64,000 nucleotides of DNA from Streptomyces sp. CC0208 (GCF_003443735.1 NZ_CP031969.1:4030001-4094000); one strand, 5' to 3'; positions 16,524 to 25,405 are shown, counted from the stretch's first letter. Translations and numbers: made by a program. The notes: a model not told the origin generated them from the sequence alone.

Positions 16524-18698
16524 TTACCTGCCGGTGCTGAGCAGGATCTCGGCGGGCACGGCGGCCTCGATGTCGCGGCGCTGGTAGCCCGCCCCGTTGG
16601 CGCCGGAGATCTTGACTTGCTTGCTGGTGCGCTTGACGCCGGCCGCTTCGAGGTCGGCGGCGAGGCGTTCGGCGTTGAGGTCGCCGTAGGTGTCCTCGTC
16701 GAGGTTGGCCAGGCCCGCGAGGAGGTCGGTGGTGAACATGCGCGGGGCGTGCCGCATGACCTCCAGGACGTCGGAGACGATCGCGGGCACGGTCAGGCCG
16801 GCCGCGTCGGCGGCGGCGGTGACGTCTCCGGCCGCGTCCCCGGTGAGCTGTCCGGCGGCCTCGCGCAGGGCGCGGCCACGGGCGCACAGGGCGGCGAAGC
16901 CGGTGCCGTCGAGGTAGTCGGCCCGCACGGTCACGAACGACGCCGGGCCGGTGACCAGCACACCGACCCCCTTGTGGTCCTCGGACAGCACGGAGGCATC
17001 CGCGCCCTGGGCGGCCTTGCCCTTGCCCAGGACCATGTCGGAGCTGGTGCGGTCGACGACCTGTGTCGAGTAGCGGATGGTGATGATCTCCCGCAGCTTC
17101 GGCGGCACCGACTCCGCATCCGGGCGCTGGGAGGCGAAGTTGGACACGAACCCGGCAGCCGGGCCGCGGCGGGCGACGCGGCACAGGTCGTTGATGACCT
17201 GCTCGCGGTCCTCGCGCTCCATCGCGGTGAAGTACTCCTGCAGCTCGTCGATGGTGACGAAGATGACCGGCAGGTTGTACTTGACCATGATCTCCGGGGT
17301 CAGCTTGCCCTCCGGGCACACCGACGTGGGCAGGTCCCGCAGCAGCGCGAAGCGGCGCTCCATCTCGGCAAGGAGCTCTTGCAGCATCGCCTTCAGCGCC
17401 TCGATGGCATCGTCCTCCGCGCCCATGACGAGGCGGTGGGCGACGGCTTTCATGGCCTTCCAGTCGGCGCCGCCCTTGCCGTCGGCGACGTAGTGGCGCA
17501 CGTAGGCGTCCAGCAGGCCGGCCGCGGTGAGCAGGCGCTGGGAGAACGTCTTGCCCCGGCGGGGCAGGCCGCCGAAGAACATCGACTGCCACATGACCGG
17601 AACCGCGACGCGGTTGCCGCGCGCATCCTGCCCGAACGGCACGGCGTCCCAGATGGAGAACTTCTCTGCCTTCTCCAGCGGGGAGGGGTTGAGCGGACCG
17701 AGGTAGGGGTCATCGTCGGCGACCCACATCGAGACGCGGCCGGCGTTGCCGCCCTTGGCCGCGCGGACGCGGGACATGATGACCTGGATCTCGTCGACTC
17801 CGAGTTCCTGCGCGATCACCTCGCGCTTGGCCAGGACGTCGGAGGCGGTCTTGCCGCCGCCGCGCGGCATGTCGAAGATCACGGCCCAACCGCGGCCATC
17901 GCGGACCGGGCCCATCGTGCACGACACCTTCGGAAGCTCGCTGTCGTCCTTGCCGCTGCCGCTTTTGAGGAGGCCAGCGGCCCGCAGCGCCTCGTTGAGC
18001 TGCTGGGCAGACATGTCCACCCGCAGCGGCGGCGAAGCCTGGTCCAACAGCCGCGTTTCCTTGCCGCGTCCCAGATAGGCGAGCGGGGTCACCACGGCGC
18101 CCGCTATGCCGACTTGCAGGAGTGGCGGGGCGAGGATGATGCCGATCGCGGCGGCGGTGACCGCCGCGGCGGCCGCGCCGAAGCGCCAGCGGCGGGACTG
18201 GGTACGGGTGTAGTGCGCCATCTGCAACCGGACCGCCAAATCGACGTCTTCGGGCTTGGCCTTGACCTGCGCCCGCAGCGCCTTGACGGCCGCGGTGTGG
18301 TCCTGCGCCGACAGCGTCGGCCACAGGCCGGCCGCCGCGCGGAAGAAGCCGCGCGCGGCCAGCAGCACGGTCTTGACCAGGTACTTCGGGGTGCGCAGGC
18401 CGTGATAGCGGGTGTGCCACCAGGTGAGCCGGCCGAACGCCTGCACGTTGGCGACCACCGAAGCCCGCGAACGCGCCCACGCCGGCAGAACATCGGCGTC
18501 GGGCAGGGCGAGCCAGTCGGCCAGCGGATTGTCGGGCCGGTCGACCGCTTCACCGGCCGGCGACTCGTCGACCTCCGGCGCGGCGGTCGGGGCCGTGGGG
18601 GTCTTGGCGAGGTCGACTACCAGGGCGCCGCGGCCCTCGCGGTGGTCGTCGAGGCGGTAAACGGTGCCCACGGGGGTATCCGTGGCGGGTTCAGACAT
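16524..18698 (-). CDS. traB: TraB/FtsK-like double-stranded DNA translocase
   Basis: 724 residues. Two membrane helices near 175-215 (FGAAAAAVTAAAIGIILAPPLL) anchor it. The motor domain has Walker A GLPRRGKT (~390) and Walker B VIFVTIDELQEY. The C-terminal ~80 residues (VSDVLEVMRHAPRMF...TSKQVKISG) look like the winged helix that in TraB proteins reads clt repeats. It should pump double-stranded AICE DNA between hyphae as a hexameric ring. It is the first clear large gene of the leftward transfer operon, with the candidate clt just downstream. Confidence 0.92.
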   Translation of the reverse strand: MSEPATDTPVGTVYRLDDHREGRGALVVDLAKTPTAPTAAPEVDESPAGEAVDRPDNPLADWLALPDADVLPAWARSRASVVANVQAFGRLTWWHTRYHGLRTPKYLVKTVLLAARGFFRAAAGLWPTLSAQDHTAAVKALRAQVKAKPEDVDLAVRLQMAHYTRTQSRRWRFGAAAAAVTAAAIGIILAPPLLQVGIAGAVVTPLAYLGRGKETRLLDQASPPLRVDMSAQQLNEALRAAGLLKSGSGKDDSELPKVSCTMGPVRDGRGWAVIFDMPRGGGKTASDVLAKREVIAQELGVDEIQVIMSRVRAAKGGNAGRVSMWVADDDPYLGPLNPSPLEKAEKFSIWDAVPFGQDARGNRVAVPVMWQSMFFGGLPRRGKTFSQRLLTAAGLLDAYVRHYVADGKGGADWKAMKAVAHRLVMGAEDDAIEALKAMLQELLAEMERRFALLRDLPTSVCPEGKLTPEIMVKYNLPVIFVTIDELQEYFTAMEREDREQVINDLCRVARRGPAAGFVSNFASQRPDAESVPPKLREIITIRYSTQVVDRTSSDMVLGKGKAAQGADASVLSEDHKGVGVLVTGPASFVTVRADYLDGTGFAALCARGRALREAAGQLTGDAAGDVTAAADAAGLTVPAIVSDVLEVMRHAPRMFTTDLLAGLANLDEDTYGDLNAERLAADLEAAGVKRTSKQVKISGANGAGYQRRDIEAAVPAEILLSTGR

Positions 18699-18791
18699 GA
18701 CGGGAAGACTCCAGACTGCCCTGATCAAGGCGGGAGTTGTGTTGAAGTGGGGTGAGGGCGCCGGTGGGGGTGGTCACCACCAGCGGGATTC

Positions 18792-18950
18792 CTACTTGGG
18801 CACGATGTACGGGCAGCCGTTGACCATGTGGTCCACGCACTGCGGGCAGTCCTCGCCCGGCTTCAGCCTGCGGTGGATGCGCTTGTTGTGGGCATGCTCC
18901 CAGCACTGCGGGCACTCCCCCGGCGGGGTCTGCGTCGCGGCCACGCTCAC
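18792..18950 (-). CDS. Small zinc-ribbon-like protein
   Basis: 52 residues. It contains two CPQC pairs (GECPQCWEH and EDCPQCVDH) 20 residues apart plus another Cys near the end, compatible with a small zinc-binding fold. The GTG start at 18950 overlaps the preceding stop (GTGA). It is part of the leftward transfer operon, upstream of traB. Function is unknown. Confidence 0.7.
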   Translation of the reverse strand: MSVAATQTPPGECPQCWEHAHNKRIHRRLKPGEDCPQCVDHMVNGCPYIVPK

Positions 18951-19264
18951 CACCACCCCGACGACTTCTTGGTGGCCTTGGCGGTGGCGGCCTCCGCGAC
19001 GATCCGGGCCCGCTCCTTCTGGAACGCCGTCAGTTCGGCGTTCAACCGGACCTGCACCGACTCCCACACCCTTTCCAGGGTCCGCTCAGCGCGGCCAGTG
19101 CTCTTGGACCGCAGAGTGCGGTAAGAGCCGGAAGCCAGCGCCCCCAAGACCTGGCGGCGCTCCGAGCCGGTCAGCGGCCACATCTCCTCGTTGCGGACCG
19201 CCGCCAACTTGCGCTCCGTCAGGGCGATCTCCTTGTCCAGGTGACGCGTGTTGGGCTTACCCAT
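18947..19264 (-). CDS. Hypothetical AICE protein, helical
   Basis: 105 residues, MGKPNTRHLDKEIAL at the start. Charged and strongly helical (LDKEIALTERKLAAVRNEE; ERVWESVQVRLNAELTAFQKERARI). No membrane segment and no family recognised. It overlaps the next gene by GTGA and starts 1 bp after the preceding stop, so it is tightly embedded in the transfer operon. Confidence 0.75.
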   Translation of the reverse strand: MGKPNTRHLDKEIALTERKLAAVRNEEMWPLTGSERRQVLGALASGSYRTLRSKSTGRAERTLERVWESVQVRLNAELTAFQKERARIVAEAATAKATKKSSGWW

Positions 19265-19265
19265 G

Positions 19266-19655
19266 TCAACTCCCTGTCTGAGCAGTGTGGTTGGCGTCGA
19301 TGCAGAGCCCGCACATGCCGTAGCGGCGGGAGATGCAGTAGCTGTAGATGACTCCGCAGGCCGGGCAGGTCTGGCGGGCGAGCATCGCCAGGGCGAGAGC
19401 GCCCCACTTGCGCGAGGTCATCGGCCGCACCGGCAGCGCGAGGTCTTCGCGGTAGAGGTAGGCCACACGCGGTGTGCCGGTACGCCGGTTGATCCGCATG
19501 GCCTGCGCCGCGATCGGCTGACCGCCCGGACGCAAGCCCTGGGCCCGTAACTGGCGGCGGGTGGCGAGCCCATGCGGGGCGAACTTCCACGGGTAGGTCG
19601 GTATGCCGTGGCGAGCCCCGGTGGGGTCGAAGCACTTGCCGTACACGCCGGACAT
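19266..19655 (-). CDS. Hypothetical AICE protein with RRQ basic motif and zinc-finger-like C-terminus
   Basis: 129 residues from ATG 19655; a GTG one codon earlier (19658) is equally possible. The N-terminal half has LATRRQLRAQGLRPGGQ followed by AYLYREDLALPVRPMT. The C-terminal half has CPACGVIYSYC and CGLC, consistent with zinc binding. Relatives occur beside spd/tra genes in Streptomyces elements (RRQRL-motif zinc-binding proteins). The ATG overlaps the upstream stop (TGATG). Confidence 0.72.
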   Translation of the reverse strand: MSGVYGKCFDPTGARHGIPTYPWKFAPHGLATRRQLRAQGLRPGGQPIAAQAMRINRRTGTPRVAYLYREDLALPVRPMTSRKWGALALAMLARQTCPACGVIYSYCISRRYGMCGLCIDANHTAQTGS

Positions 19656-20548
19656 CACGTCGTCCCGACAGCAGCGGCGGCACGCTCGGCAAGGAGGGTG
19701 TCCCGCAGCATCCGGGCGTTGGCCGGCGAGGTGTGCACCTCGCGGCGGATGCCCTCAGCGGTGATCTGAGCGTCCGGCCAACCGGTGGTCGCGGTGCGTG
19801 CCTCAGTGAGCAACTGAGCGGGGGTCCGCTTGGGCCGCGCCGATCGGGCCGCCTGGGGAACCCGACCGGTCGCCCGACGCGATCGAGTCGATACGGCAGC
19901 CGATGCCCGGCTCGGGATCTGCGGGGCCGGGGCCGGGGCGATCGACGGAACGGGCTTGAGCGGCAGAGCCGACTTCAGATAGTCCACCGCCACCAGATCG
20001 GGCACCCGCACGACCGTCGCGGTGATCGGCGCGGGGGTCGATTCGGGCAGGTCAGCCGTAGACCGATTCACCTCGGTCTCGGTTGATTCCTCCGCATTCG
20101 TGTCTGCGGTCGGGATCGGGGCGGGGCGGTGATGCAGCACCTTGGCGACCAGATCGGAACCGAAGTAGATCGAGCCGACCGGAAGCGAGGTGGCGAGCAG
20201 GACCAGCGCCCAGTTGGCGGGGTCCCAGTCGGCGAGCCGTCCCCAGTCGACCGTTGCCCCGTGCAGGGCGGGGACCAGGCCGTGAACGTAGTTGAGGACC
20301 AGCGAGGCGGCGGTGTAGGTGCCCAGCACTCGCAGCGCGAACGTCCGGTCACGGCCGGCCAGAACGAGCGTGGCGACCAGGGCGAGTGCCATCAGTCCGT
20401 CGACCACGAACGGGTAAAGCGTGGCGGCGGTCTGGTCCGCGCCCACCGCGTTGGCGATGTCCCGCAGCGCGTTCCAGGAGACACGGAACGCCATGCCGAC
20501 CACACCAACCAGGGCGAGGACGAGAGCGATACGGCCCGTGCGGTTCAT
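19655..20548 (-). CDS. DUF2637 spread-type (Spd) membrane protein
   Basis: 297 residues. Four membrane helices in the first ~145 residues (IALVLALVGVVGMAFRVSW; FVVDGLMALALVATLVL) match DUF2637, a family typical of AICEs and Streptomyces plasmids. A long Pro/Thr/Ala-rich linker follows, then a C-terminal HTH-like segment (TAEGIRREVHTSPANARMLRDTLL). Probably helps spread of the element along septated hyphae. The ATG overlaps the preceding small gene (ATGA at 20545-20548). Confidence 0.82.
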   Translation of the reverse strand: MNRTGRIALVLALVGVVGMAFRVSWNALRDIANAVGADQTAATLYPFVVDGLMALALVATLVLAGRDRTFALRVLGTYTAASLVLNYVHGLVPALHGATVDWGRLADWDPANWALVLLATSLPVGSIYFGSDLVAKVLHHRPAPIPTADTNAEESTETEVNRSTADLPESTPAPITATVVRVPDLVAVDYLKSALPLKPVPSIAPAPAPQIPSRASAAVSTRSRRATGRVPQAARSARPKRTPAQLLTEARTATTGWPDAQITAEGIRREVHTSPANARMLRDTLLAERAAAAVGTT

Positions 20549-20739
20549 CGGGCACCACCCCTCAGGCGCCACCCGTGCAGCGTCCAGCCGAGGAACTGCG
20601 CGAGGCAGCAGGCCGCGATCAGGTAGCGCCAGGCGTGCTCCTGGGTGACGAATACGGCCGTCGTACCGGCCATCGCCACCAAAGCGCCTGCCATGGCGAG
20701 CAGGAGCCACCCGCGACGCGGGGAAGGAGTCGACGTCAT
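20545..20739 (-). CDS. Small two-helix membrane protein
   Basis: 64 residues: WLLLAMAGALVAMAGTTAVF and YLIAACCLAQFLGWTLHGW form two hydrophobic helices. It is coupled by ATGA overlaps at both ends to the PycTM-like gene upstream and the DUF2637 gene downstream. Function is unknown; a transfer or spread role is inferred from the operon only. Confidence 0.7.
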   Translation of the reverse strand: MTSTPSPRRGWLLLAMAGALVAMAGTTAVFVTQEHAWRYLIAACCLAQFLGWTLHGWRLRGGAR

Positions 20740-21182
20740 GCCGCACCCCCGATCACGATCAGGAGGGCGAGGGCGAGCAGGCCGCCACCGGCAAGGGTCA
20801 GGTCGACCGCGCGGCGCAGGCCGGTGAACTTGACCACCGCCAGACGGGACAGGCCCGCGATGTCGGCGGCCAGGTCCCGGGTGACGGACTGGCTGATCTG
20901 CTCAGGGGTGAGCGTGGCCCATAGCGGAAAGCCATGCCGGCCCGACAGGTTCGGCCGCACCGACCGCAGCAGCAGACCAGCCGCCGCGACCAGCAGCGTC
21001 ATGCCGCATCCGCCCACCGCGCAGGCGACCGGGTTCAGGGGCAGGTCGCGGACGATCGTCCAGGCCCCGGCCAGTACCGCGCCGACGAACGCCAGCAACA
21101 GAGCCACCTTCGTGTCGGTCCGCGCAATCTCCGCCTTCACCTCAGCGTGCGCGGCCGTCAAGTCCTGCGGCAGGGCGCTCAC
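20736..21182 (-). CDS. Pycsar-effector-like (PycTM/DUF5706) membrane protein
   Basis: 148 residues from a GTG at 21182 (GTGA overlap with the upstream gene). A leading amphipathic helix AEVKAEIARTDTKVALLLAFVGAVLAGAW runs into the first membrane helix, which is the arrangement of PycTM effectors. Two further hydrophobic segments follow (GMTLLVAAAGLLL and TLAGGGLLALALLIVI). In Pycsar defence, PycTM proteins disrupt the membrane on binding cCMP or cUMP. No pyrimidine cyclase gene is visible here, so defence function is unproven. Confidence 0.65.
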   Translation of the reverse strand: MSALPQDLTAAHAEVKAEIARTDTKVALLLAFVGAVLAGAWTIVRDLPLNPVACAVGGCGMTLLVAAAGLLLRSVRPNLSGRHGFPLWATLTPEQISQSVTRDLAADIAGLSRLAVVKFTGLRRAVDLTLAGGGLLALALLIVIGGAA

Positions 21183-21448
21183 GCGGCGCCCCCGGGCAGC
21201 GCGGCGCCGGCGGTGCGGTTGGCCAGGGCCCGCCGCTCGCTCAGCACTCGGTTGCGGGCGCGGCGGATACGGCGGGCGTCCAGTTCGTTGGGGAGTCGGT
21301 CCAGCGTGATGATCTGCGCGTCGAGGAGGTCGACGTCCGCCAGGATCAGCGGCATTTCCGCGTCGATGGCGTCCAGTTCCGCGGCGGTCGGTTCGATGAA
21401 GTCGGCGAACGCGGTAACAGCGTCCTGAACAGTAACGATGTGCTTCAT
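21179..21448 (-). CDS. Small DUF6284-like AICE protein
   Basis: 89 residues, MKHIVTVQDAVTAFADF at the start. Acidic N-terminal half, then RRIRRARNRVLSERRAL, a basic helix near the C-terminus. I recall similar proteins (DUF6284) as the first gene of AICE transfer operons. Its start lies at the left edge of a 436-bp intergenic region that should hold the leftward operon promoter. Function is unknown. Confidence 0.7.
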   Translation of the reverse strand: MKHIVTVQDAVTAFADFIEPTAAELDAIDAEMPLILADVDLLDAQIITLDRLPNELDARRIRRARNRVLSERRALANRTAGAALPGGAA

Positions 21449-21800
21449 TGGGTCGTGGTCTCCCTTGCAGGTGAAACGGCCCGAACAGCGGCCCCGGAGT
21501 TGCACCTCCGGGGCCGCACGCCGTTGAAGTCGGGTGATCCGGCTCCCCTCAACGCCGCTCGTACGAGACGAGCGGCGGAGGCAACCGGCCGCAGGCGTTG
21601 GCCTGCGGAAAGGTCGGCTTGCGCTGTACCGCGCACGGGACAGAACCCATGCGCGCCCGCCCTCTTGCGGAGGTGGGACGGGCTCCCCTCTCAGGACCCA
21701 TCGACCACCCGTGTGCAGGTAGCTGGGTCCGCACTCTGTTGAGTTCTCAACCAATGCGCGCTCACTTCGTACTCACCCCTGCGGGATTTCCTCCGGGCAC

Positions 21801-21866
21801 ATCCCTAAGGTTCCCTAGGGTTCCCTGTGGTGTCAAGCGGTAAGCTAGGGAACCTCAGGGAAGTGA
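21801..21866. promoter_or_regulatory. Operator cluster of the GntR (KorSA-like) regulator
   Basis: GGTTCCCTAG (21809-21818), GGTTCCCTGT (21819-21828) and the inverted CTAGGGAACC (21845-21854) are followed by CAGGGAA. They lie 30-75 bp before the GntR start, as expected for an autoregulated KorSA-type repressor. The same region faces the leftward transfer operon promoter. The remainder of 21449-21800 holds no gene; direct and inverted short repeats there are weak. Confidence 0.7.
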
Positions 21867-21884
21867 CGACAGGGAGCAGGCAAC

Positions 21885-22643
21885 ATGGCAGGCCAGGCCG
21901 ACAATCGGGCGCCGTACGCGAAGATTGCCGCCCACTACACGGAGCTGATTACGTCTGGTCAGCTAGAGCCAGGGACGCTCTTGCCGAGCATCAAGAACCT
22001 CTCGGAAGAGTGGAAAGTGAGCACCGCGACAGCCGAAAAGGCTCTGCGCAAGCTGCGCAACGAGGGGCTTGTGCGCGGGATCCATGGGATCGGTACCGAA
22101 GTGCTGGACCAGCCGGCTCCGATGTCTTCGGGGTCCCAGCGACAGGACAGGGGACGCCGTACCGGATCCAGTTGGGGGGCCGGCGAAAGGTCCGACTCGC
22201 ATCAAGCTGCCGTAGTCTCAGCGCCCGCTGAAGTAGCCCAAGCACTGGACATTCAGCCCGGCTCCGACGTGATCCGCCGAAGCCGGGTCTATCGAGACCG
22301 GCACGGCATCGTCGCCCACAGCACGTCATGGATCCCAGCTCGGTACGGAAAGCTGATCCCGCAACTGTCAGAGAGCGAGCGACTGACTGGGGGAACCTCT
22401 CTCCAGCTCATTGCCAAGGTGACCGGCCACCCGATCAGTCACCGCATCGACACGGCATCTGCGCACCTGCTCACGCCGGAGTACGCACAGCTCTTGGAGC
22501 TGGACCCCGAACACCCTCCGACGGATCCGGTGGTGGTGATGACGGCAAAGTTCGTGGACAGCGAGGGGAACATCGTGGAATACGGCGTAGACCTCGGGGG
22601 TCCGGGCCGCACATGGCGCACAGAGTCGGAGGTCGCCCCATGA
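21885..22643 (+). CDS. GntR family regulator (HutC/UTRA type), KorSA-like
   Basis: 252 residues. The winged helix is at ~10-75 (YAKIAAHYTELITSGQLEPGTLLPS, TATAEKALRKLRNEGLV), and the C-terminal UTRA domain includes VIRRSRVYRDRHGIVAHSTSW. In pSAM2 KorSA is the GntR repressor that keeps the element quiescent by repressing the activator pra and itself. Repeats in front of the gene fit autoregulation. It is translationally coupled by ATGA to the downstream kinase gene. Confidence 0.9.
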   Translation: MAGQADNRAPYAKIAAHYTELITSGQLEPGTLLPSIKNLSEEWKVSTATAEKALRKLRNEGLVRGIHGIGTEVLDQPAPMSSGSQRQDRGRRTGSSWGAGERSDSHQAAVVSAPAEVAQALDIQPGSDVIRRSRVYRDRHGIVAHSTSWIPARYGKLIPQLSESERLTGGTSLQLIAKVTGHPISHRIDTASAHLLTPEYAQLLELDPEHPPTDPVVVMTAKFVDSEGNIVEYGVDLGGPGRTWRTESEVAP

Positions 22644-23317
22644 TGGTGATGGATGACACGCTCGCGAACGTGCTCGAAGAACGCCTAGGGTCACTGCTTG
22701 CAGCCCGCGCGGCTGGCACAATCCCGCCCGAAGCCGAAGCGGAGATGTCCGCGATCTCCCAGACCATGACGAGACCGATGTCACCACCCCCACCGTTCTG
22801 CGTCCTGATGGCCGGACTCCCTGGCTCCGGCAAGACGACCCTTTCCCGTGCTCTCACCGATCGCGGGTTCGTACGGCTGTGCCCAGATGAAGAGATGTAC
22901 CGCCGCCACGGTGTGTATGGAGTGGACTTTCCCCGAGGCATCTTCCCCACCCTTGAGCGACCGGTACTGGAGGATGTGGCGGTCGAACTCAAGGACCACC
23001 TCAAGTCGGGGCATGACGTCGTCGTCGACCACGGCTTTTGGACTCCGGAGGATCGGGCCCACTGGCGGGCCATCGCCACCGACGCCGGCGCCACCCCTAC
23101 TCTCGTCTACCTCGCAGCCAGCCATGACGAGCTGTGGGCGAGGATCAGCAAGCGCAACGAGTTCCACGCGAACGATCCCAACTCGATCTACTTCTCTGAG
23201 AGCGACCTTCTGAGATACCGCGCTCGGTTCATCCCTCCTCAGGAAGACGAACCGCACATGCTTTACGACGGTGACCCTGCGGCCGTGATCGCGGCTCTAG
23301 AGGCCTCGCGAGGCTGA
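22640..23317 (+). CDS. Zeta-toxin-like P-loop kinase
   Basis: 225 residues. Walker A GLPGSGKTT (~58-66) is preceded by FCVLMA. A conserved CPDEEMYRRHG and VVVDHGFWTPEDR follow, with a late Arg-rich segment. This pattern fits small AAA/zeta-type kinases. Two consecutive ATGs occur at the start; the first overlaps the GntR stop. Its location in an operon with the master repressor suggests a role in element maintenance or nucleotide signalling, but no antitoxin partner is evident. Confidence 0.75.
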   Translation: MMVMDDTLANVLEERLGSLLAARAAGTIPPEAEAEMSAISQTMTRPMSPPPPFCVLMAGLPGSGKTTLSRALTDRGFVRLCPDEEMYRRHGVYGVDFPRGIFPTLERPVLEDVAVELKDHLKSGHDVVVDHGFWTPEDRAHWRAIATDAGATPTLVYLAASHDELWARISKRNEFHANDPNSIYFSESDLLRYRARFIPPQEDEPHMLYDGDPAAVIAALEASRG

Positions 23318-23591
23318 CGCGCGAACGGGATGAAAGCACAGGTCAGCGTGAAGGGGCTCCGTCTCAGTCACCCCGGTCCGGAGCCGTTCAAAGCGGTTCA
23401 CGCTCCGGGCAGGAGTACGGGAATGAACGGGCCTGAACAGCCCTGTATCACGCTCTGCCCAGCACCTCGAAAGCGAGTGTGGCGGAGGTGGCTTGTTCGC
23501 AGCATATGGACGTTGTGGCGCCGATCAACAGTTGCCAGTCGAACCATACTTGTGCGGTACCGGAGGTGTACTCCGGAGGAGGAGGCGGCAC

Positions 23592-24215
23592 GTGTCCGGA
23601 ATCAGTCCAGAAGGATTCGAGGTTGGTGGCGTCACGCACGAGTGGCTCATGGGGAGGATGCCTGAGTCCGACCAGGACTGGATCACGGAGCATCGTCTCT
23701 TGCTTCAGAAGGAGAACAGCCACCTCCGCCTGTACATCAAACAAGACGATGAGATAGAGCGGCTTTCACAACGCGTGACTGCTCTGACGGAGCAGAACCA
23801 GCAACTCGTTGCTGGGAGCGTAGGGCCCGCATTCCATCTCGGTAAGCGCCCAGACACGCCTGAGGAGATCGAAGCCGAGGTCCGTCTTCGCGAGCTTGAG
23901 CGGCGCTGGGAAGTGGAGCTCGCAGACAGGAAGCACCGGGCAGACCTTGCCTTTGATCAATCCGGACTCATCCGACGGGCAGAGAACGTTCGCGGCTGGG
24001 CGCTGGTGGCCGTGGTCTTTGCGATCATCGCCTCACCTTGGGTTGCCATGATCGCCGGAGTTGCCGCGAAAGACTTCAGCCTCTATGTCACTCCGGTCAC
24101 GGGCATAGCGGGAGCTATCATCGGTTACTGGTTCGGCCAGGGACAACAGAACCCGCTGCAACCACCGACAATTGCCAACTCCCCGACTGCAGTGCCCCGG
24201 TCGGAGCCACAGTAG
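23592..24215 (+). CDS. Coiled-coil protein with two C-terminal membrane helices
   Basis: 207 residues from a GTG at 23592, chosen for the AGGAGG tract 7-10 bp upstream. Residues ~35-75 (LLLQKENSHLRLYIKQDDEIERLSQRVTALTEQNQQL in heptads) form a coiled coil. A charged helix with EAEVRLRELERRWEVELADRK follows, then two hydrophobic segments near 145-190 (ALVAVVFAIIASPWVAMIAG; TGIAGAIIGYWFG). No enzyme domain. It starts the cargo segment. The 23318-23591 gap before it shows no gene. Confidence 0.7.
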   Translation: MSGISPEGFEVGGVTHEWLMGRMPESDQDWITEHRLLLQKENSHLRLYIKQDDEIERLSQRVTALTEQNQQLVAGSVGPAFHLGKRPDTPEEIEAEVRLRELERRWEVELADRKHRADLAFDQSGLIRRAENVRGWALVAVVFAIIASPWVAMIAGVAAKDFSLYVTPVTGIAGAIIGYWFGQGQQNPLQPPTIANSPTAVPRSEPQ

Positions 24216-24353
24216 AGGGCTGCGGCGGTTATGTGCGAGCGAGCGGGCCCCGACCTCTACTCGGTCGGGACCCGCTCGTTTTCCGCTACTGACGGTAGAT
24301 CGGCGGCCCGGAATGGCAAGTCGTCTGACAGCGCTGGCATTCCTGATCACGAT

Positions 24354-24812
24354 TCACCGCGAAGACCCCGTTGCGACTATCGAAAAACCCTGGGCCTTAT
24401 TTGGCTGTTTGAGCAGCCCCAGGGTGAAGTTTGCCAGACCGATGCGGCCTGCTAGATCATGAATGTGCTGCCTGAGGTATGGATAAGCAGTCATGACCGC
24501 GATGTTGGTGCCAAATGACTCGTACACCGATTCGCTTACTTCATCGCCCTCGAAGAGGAAACTGGTGAGCAACACTACCGAGAGGTCAGCCACGAGTTCC
24601 TCGGAGGCGTCAAAGGCTTGGCAGGCCAGCGTGAAGCGGTAGTCGACGGCGCCAGGACGAGATGAGAGTGCCGTATCCAATGAAACGTCGGCTCGCTCGG
24701 GGGCGGCCCCCGAATGCCTGACTGCATGGCATTCTTGAGCGACTATCCCGCGCAGGTCGACGCGAGCCACAAAATTGCTGAGCTGTGCGAAATCACCCTG
24801 CGGATCGGTCAC
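24354..24812 (-). CDS. SecB-like chaperone of a TAC operon
   Basis: 152 residues. The C-terminal half, AVMTAYPYLRQHIHDLAGRIGL followed by ANFTLGLLKQP, closely follows the SecB fold signature (YPYxRxxxxDLTGRxxxPPLTLxxL) as in Mycobacterium tuberculosis Rv1957. The preceding strands (VDYRFTLACQAFDASEELVADLSVVLLTSFLFEG) also fit SecB. In TAC systems this chaperone folds and protects the antitoxin. It overlaps the antitoxin gene by ATGA and is last in the three-gene operon. Actinomycetes generally lack SecB, so it is element-specific. Confidence 0.82.
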   Translation of the reverse strand: MTDPQGDFAQLSNFVARVDLRGIVAQECHAVRHSGAAPERADVSLDTALSSRPGAVDYRFTLACQAFDASEELVADLSVVLLTSFLFEGDEVSESVYESFGTNIAVMTAYPYLRQHIHDLAGRIGLANFTLGLLKQPNKAQGFSIVATGSSR

Positions 24813-25405
24813 GAAGTGGCCTCACTTCGGATCGGGTGAAATTCCTGGTCTGGCGAGATATCGGGCAGCGATACTTCCGCCGTGTAGCCCCGAAATTCGT
24901 AAGGCGCCCCTCCACTTGAGTCCGTTGGAGCCATGCGCATCTCCACCATCATGGTCGTCAGATGGTTCGACATGAAGCGAGCTTGCAGAGGTTCGCTTGT
25001 TACGGAGACGTACCTGTGGCTGGCGTCGTCACTGTAGATAATCTCGCTGGAAGGATTACTCAGACTCGACTCCACCCAGTCCTGCTTCAACGCAGGAACC
25101 ATTTCCCGTCGTTCAAGGACGGCCTTGCGAGGCTCCCCAGCCTTGACCAATCGGATGTCCAGCTCATACCCCATGGCGCTCAGATAGTTAGCCATGGTGG
25201 TTACGCGCAGGTTCCCATCGCCCCGGAAAACCTGGCTGACTGCTGACTTGCGAAGGTGAAGGCGCTCGGCCAGTTGGGATTGAGTCAGACCGCTAGCTTC
25301 AAGCGCCCGGTGAAGGATTCGCAGCGCTTCCCTCCGCAATCTGGTTGCAGCCAACAGTTGAGCACCGTCGTCGCTGCTTGCAAATCGATCATAGAGAGAC
25401 TTCAC
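24809..25405 (-). CDS. HigA-like XRE antitoxin with long C-terminal extension
   Basis: 198 residues from a GTG at 25405 that overlaps the toxin stop (GTGA), with AGGAGG upstream. The XRE helix-turn-helix covers ~30-85 (SGLTQSQLAERLHLRKSAVSQVFRG). About 110 residues follow the HTH, far longer than normal HigA. In TAC antitoxins such an extension is the chaperone-addiction (ChAD) region recognised by SecB. The order toxin, antitoxin, SecB-like matches higB1-higA1-Rv1957. Confidence 0.82.
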   Translation of the reverse strand: MKSLYDRFASSDDGAQLLAATRLRREALRILHRALEASGLTQSQLAERLHLRKSAVSQVFRGDGNLRVTTMANYLSAMGYELDIRLVKAGEPRKAVLERREMVPALKQDWVESSLSNPSSEIIYSDDASHRYVSVTSEPLQARFMSNHLTTMMVEMRMAPTDSSGGAPYEFRGYTAEVSLPDISPDQEFHPIRSEATS

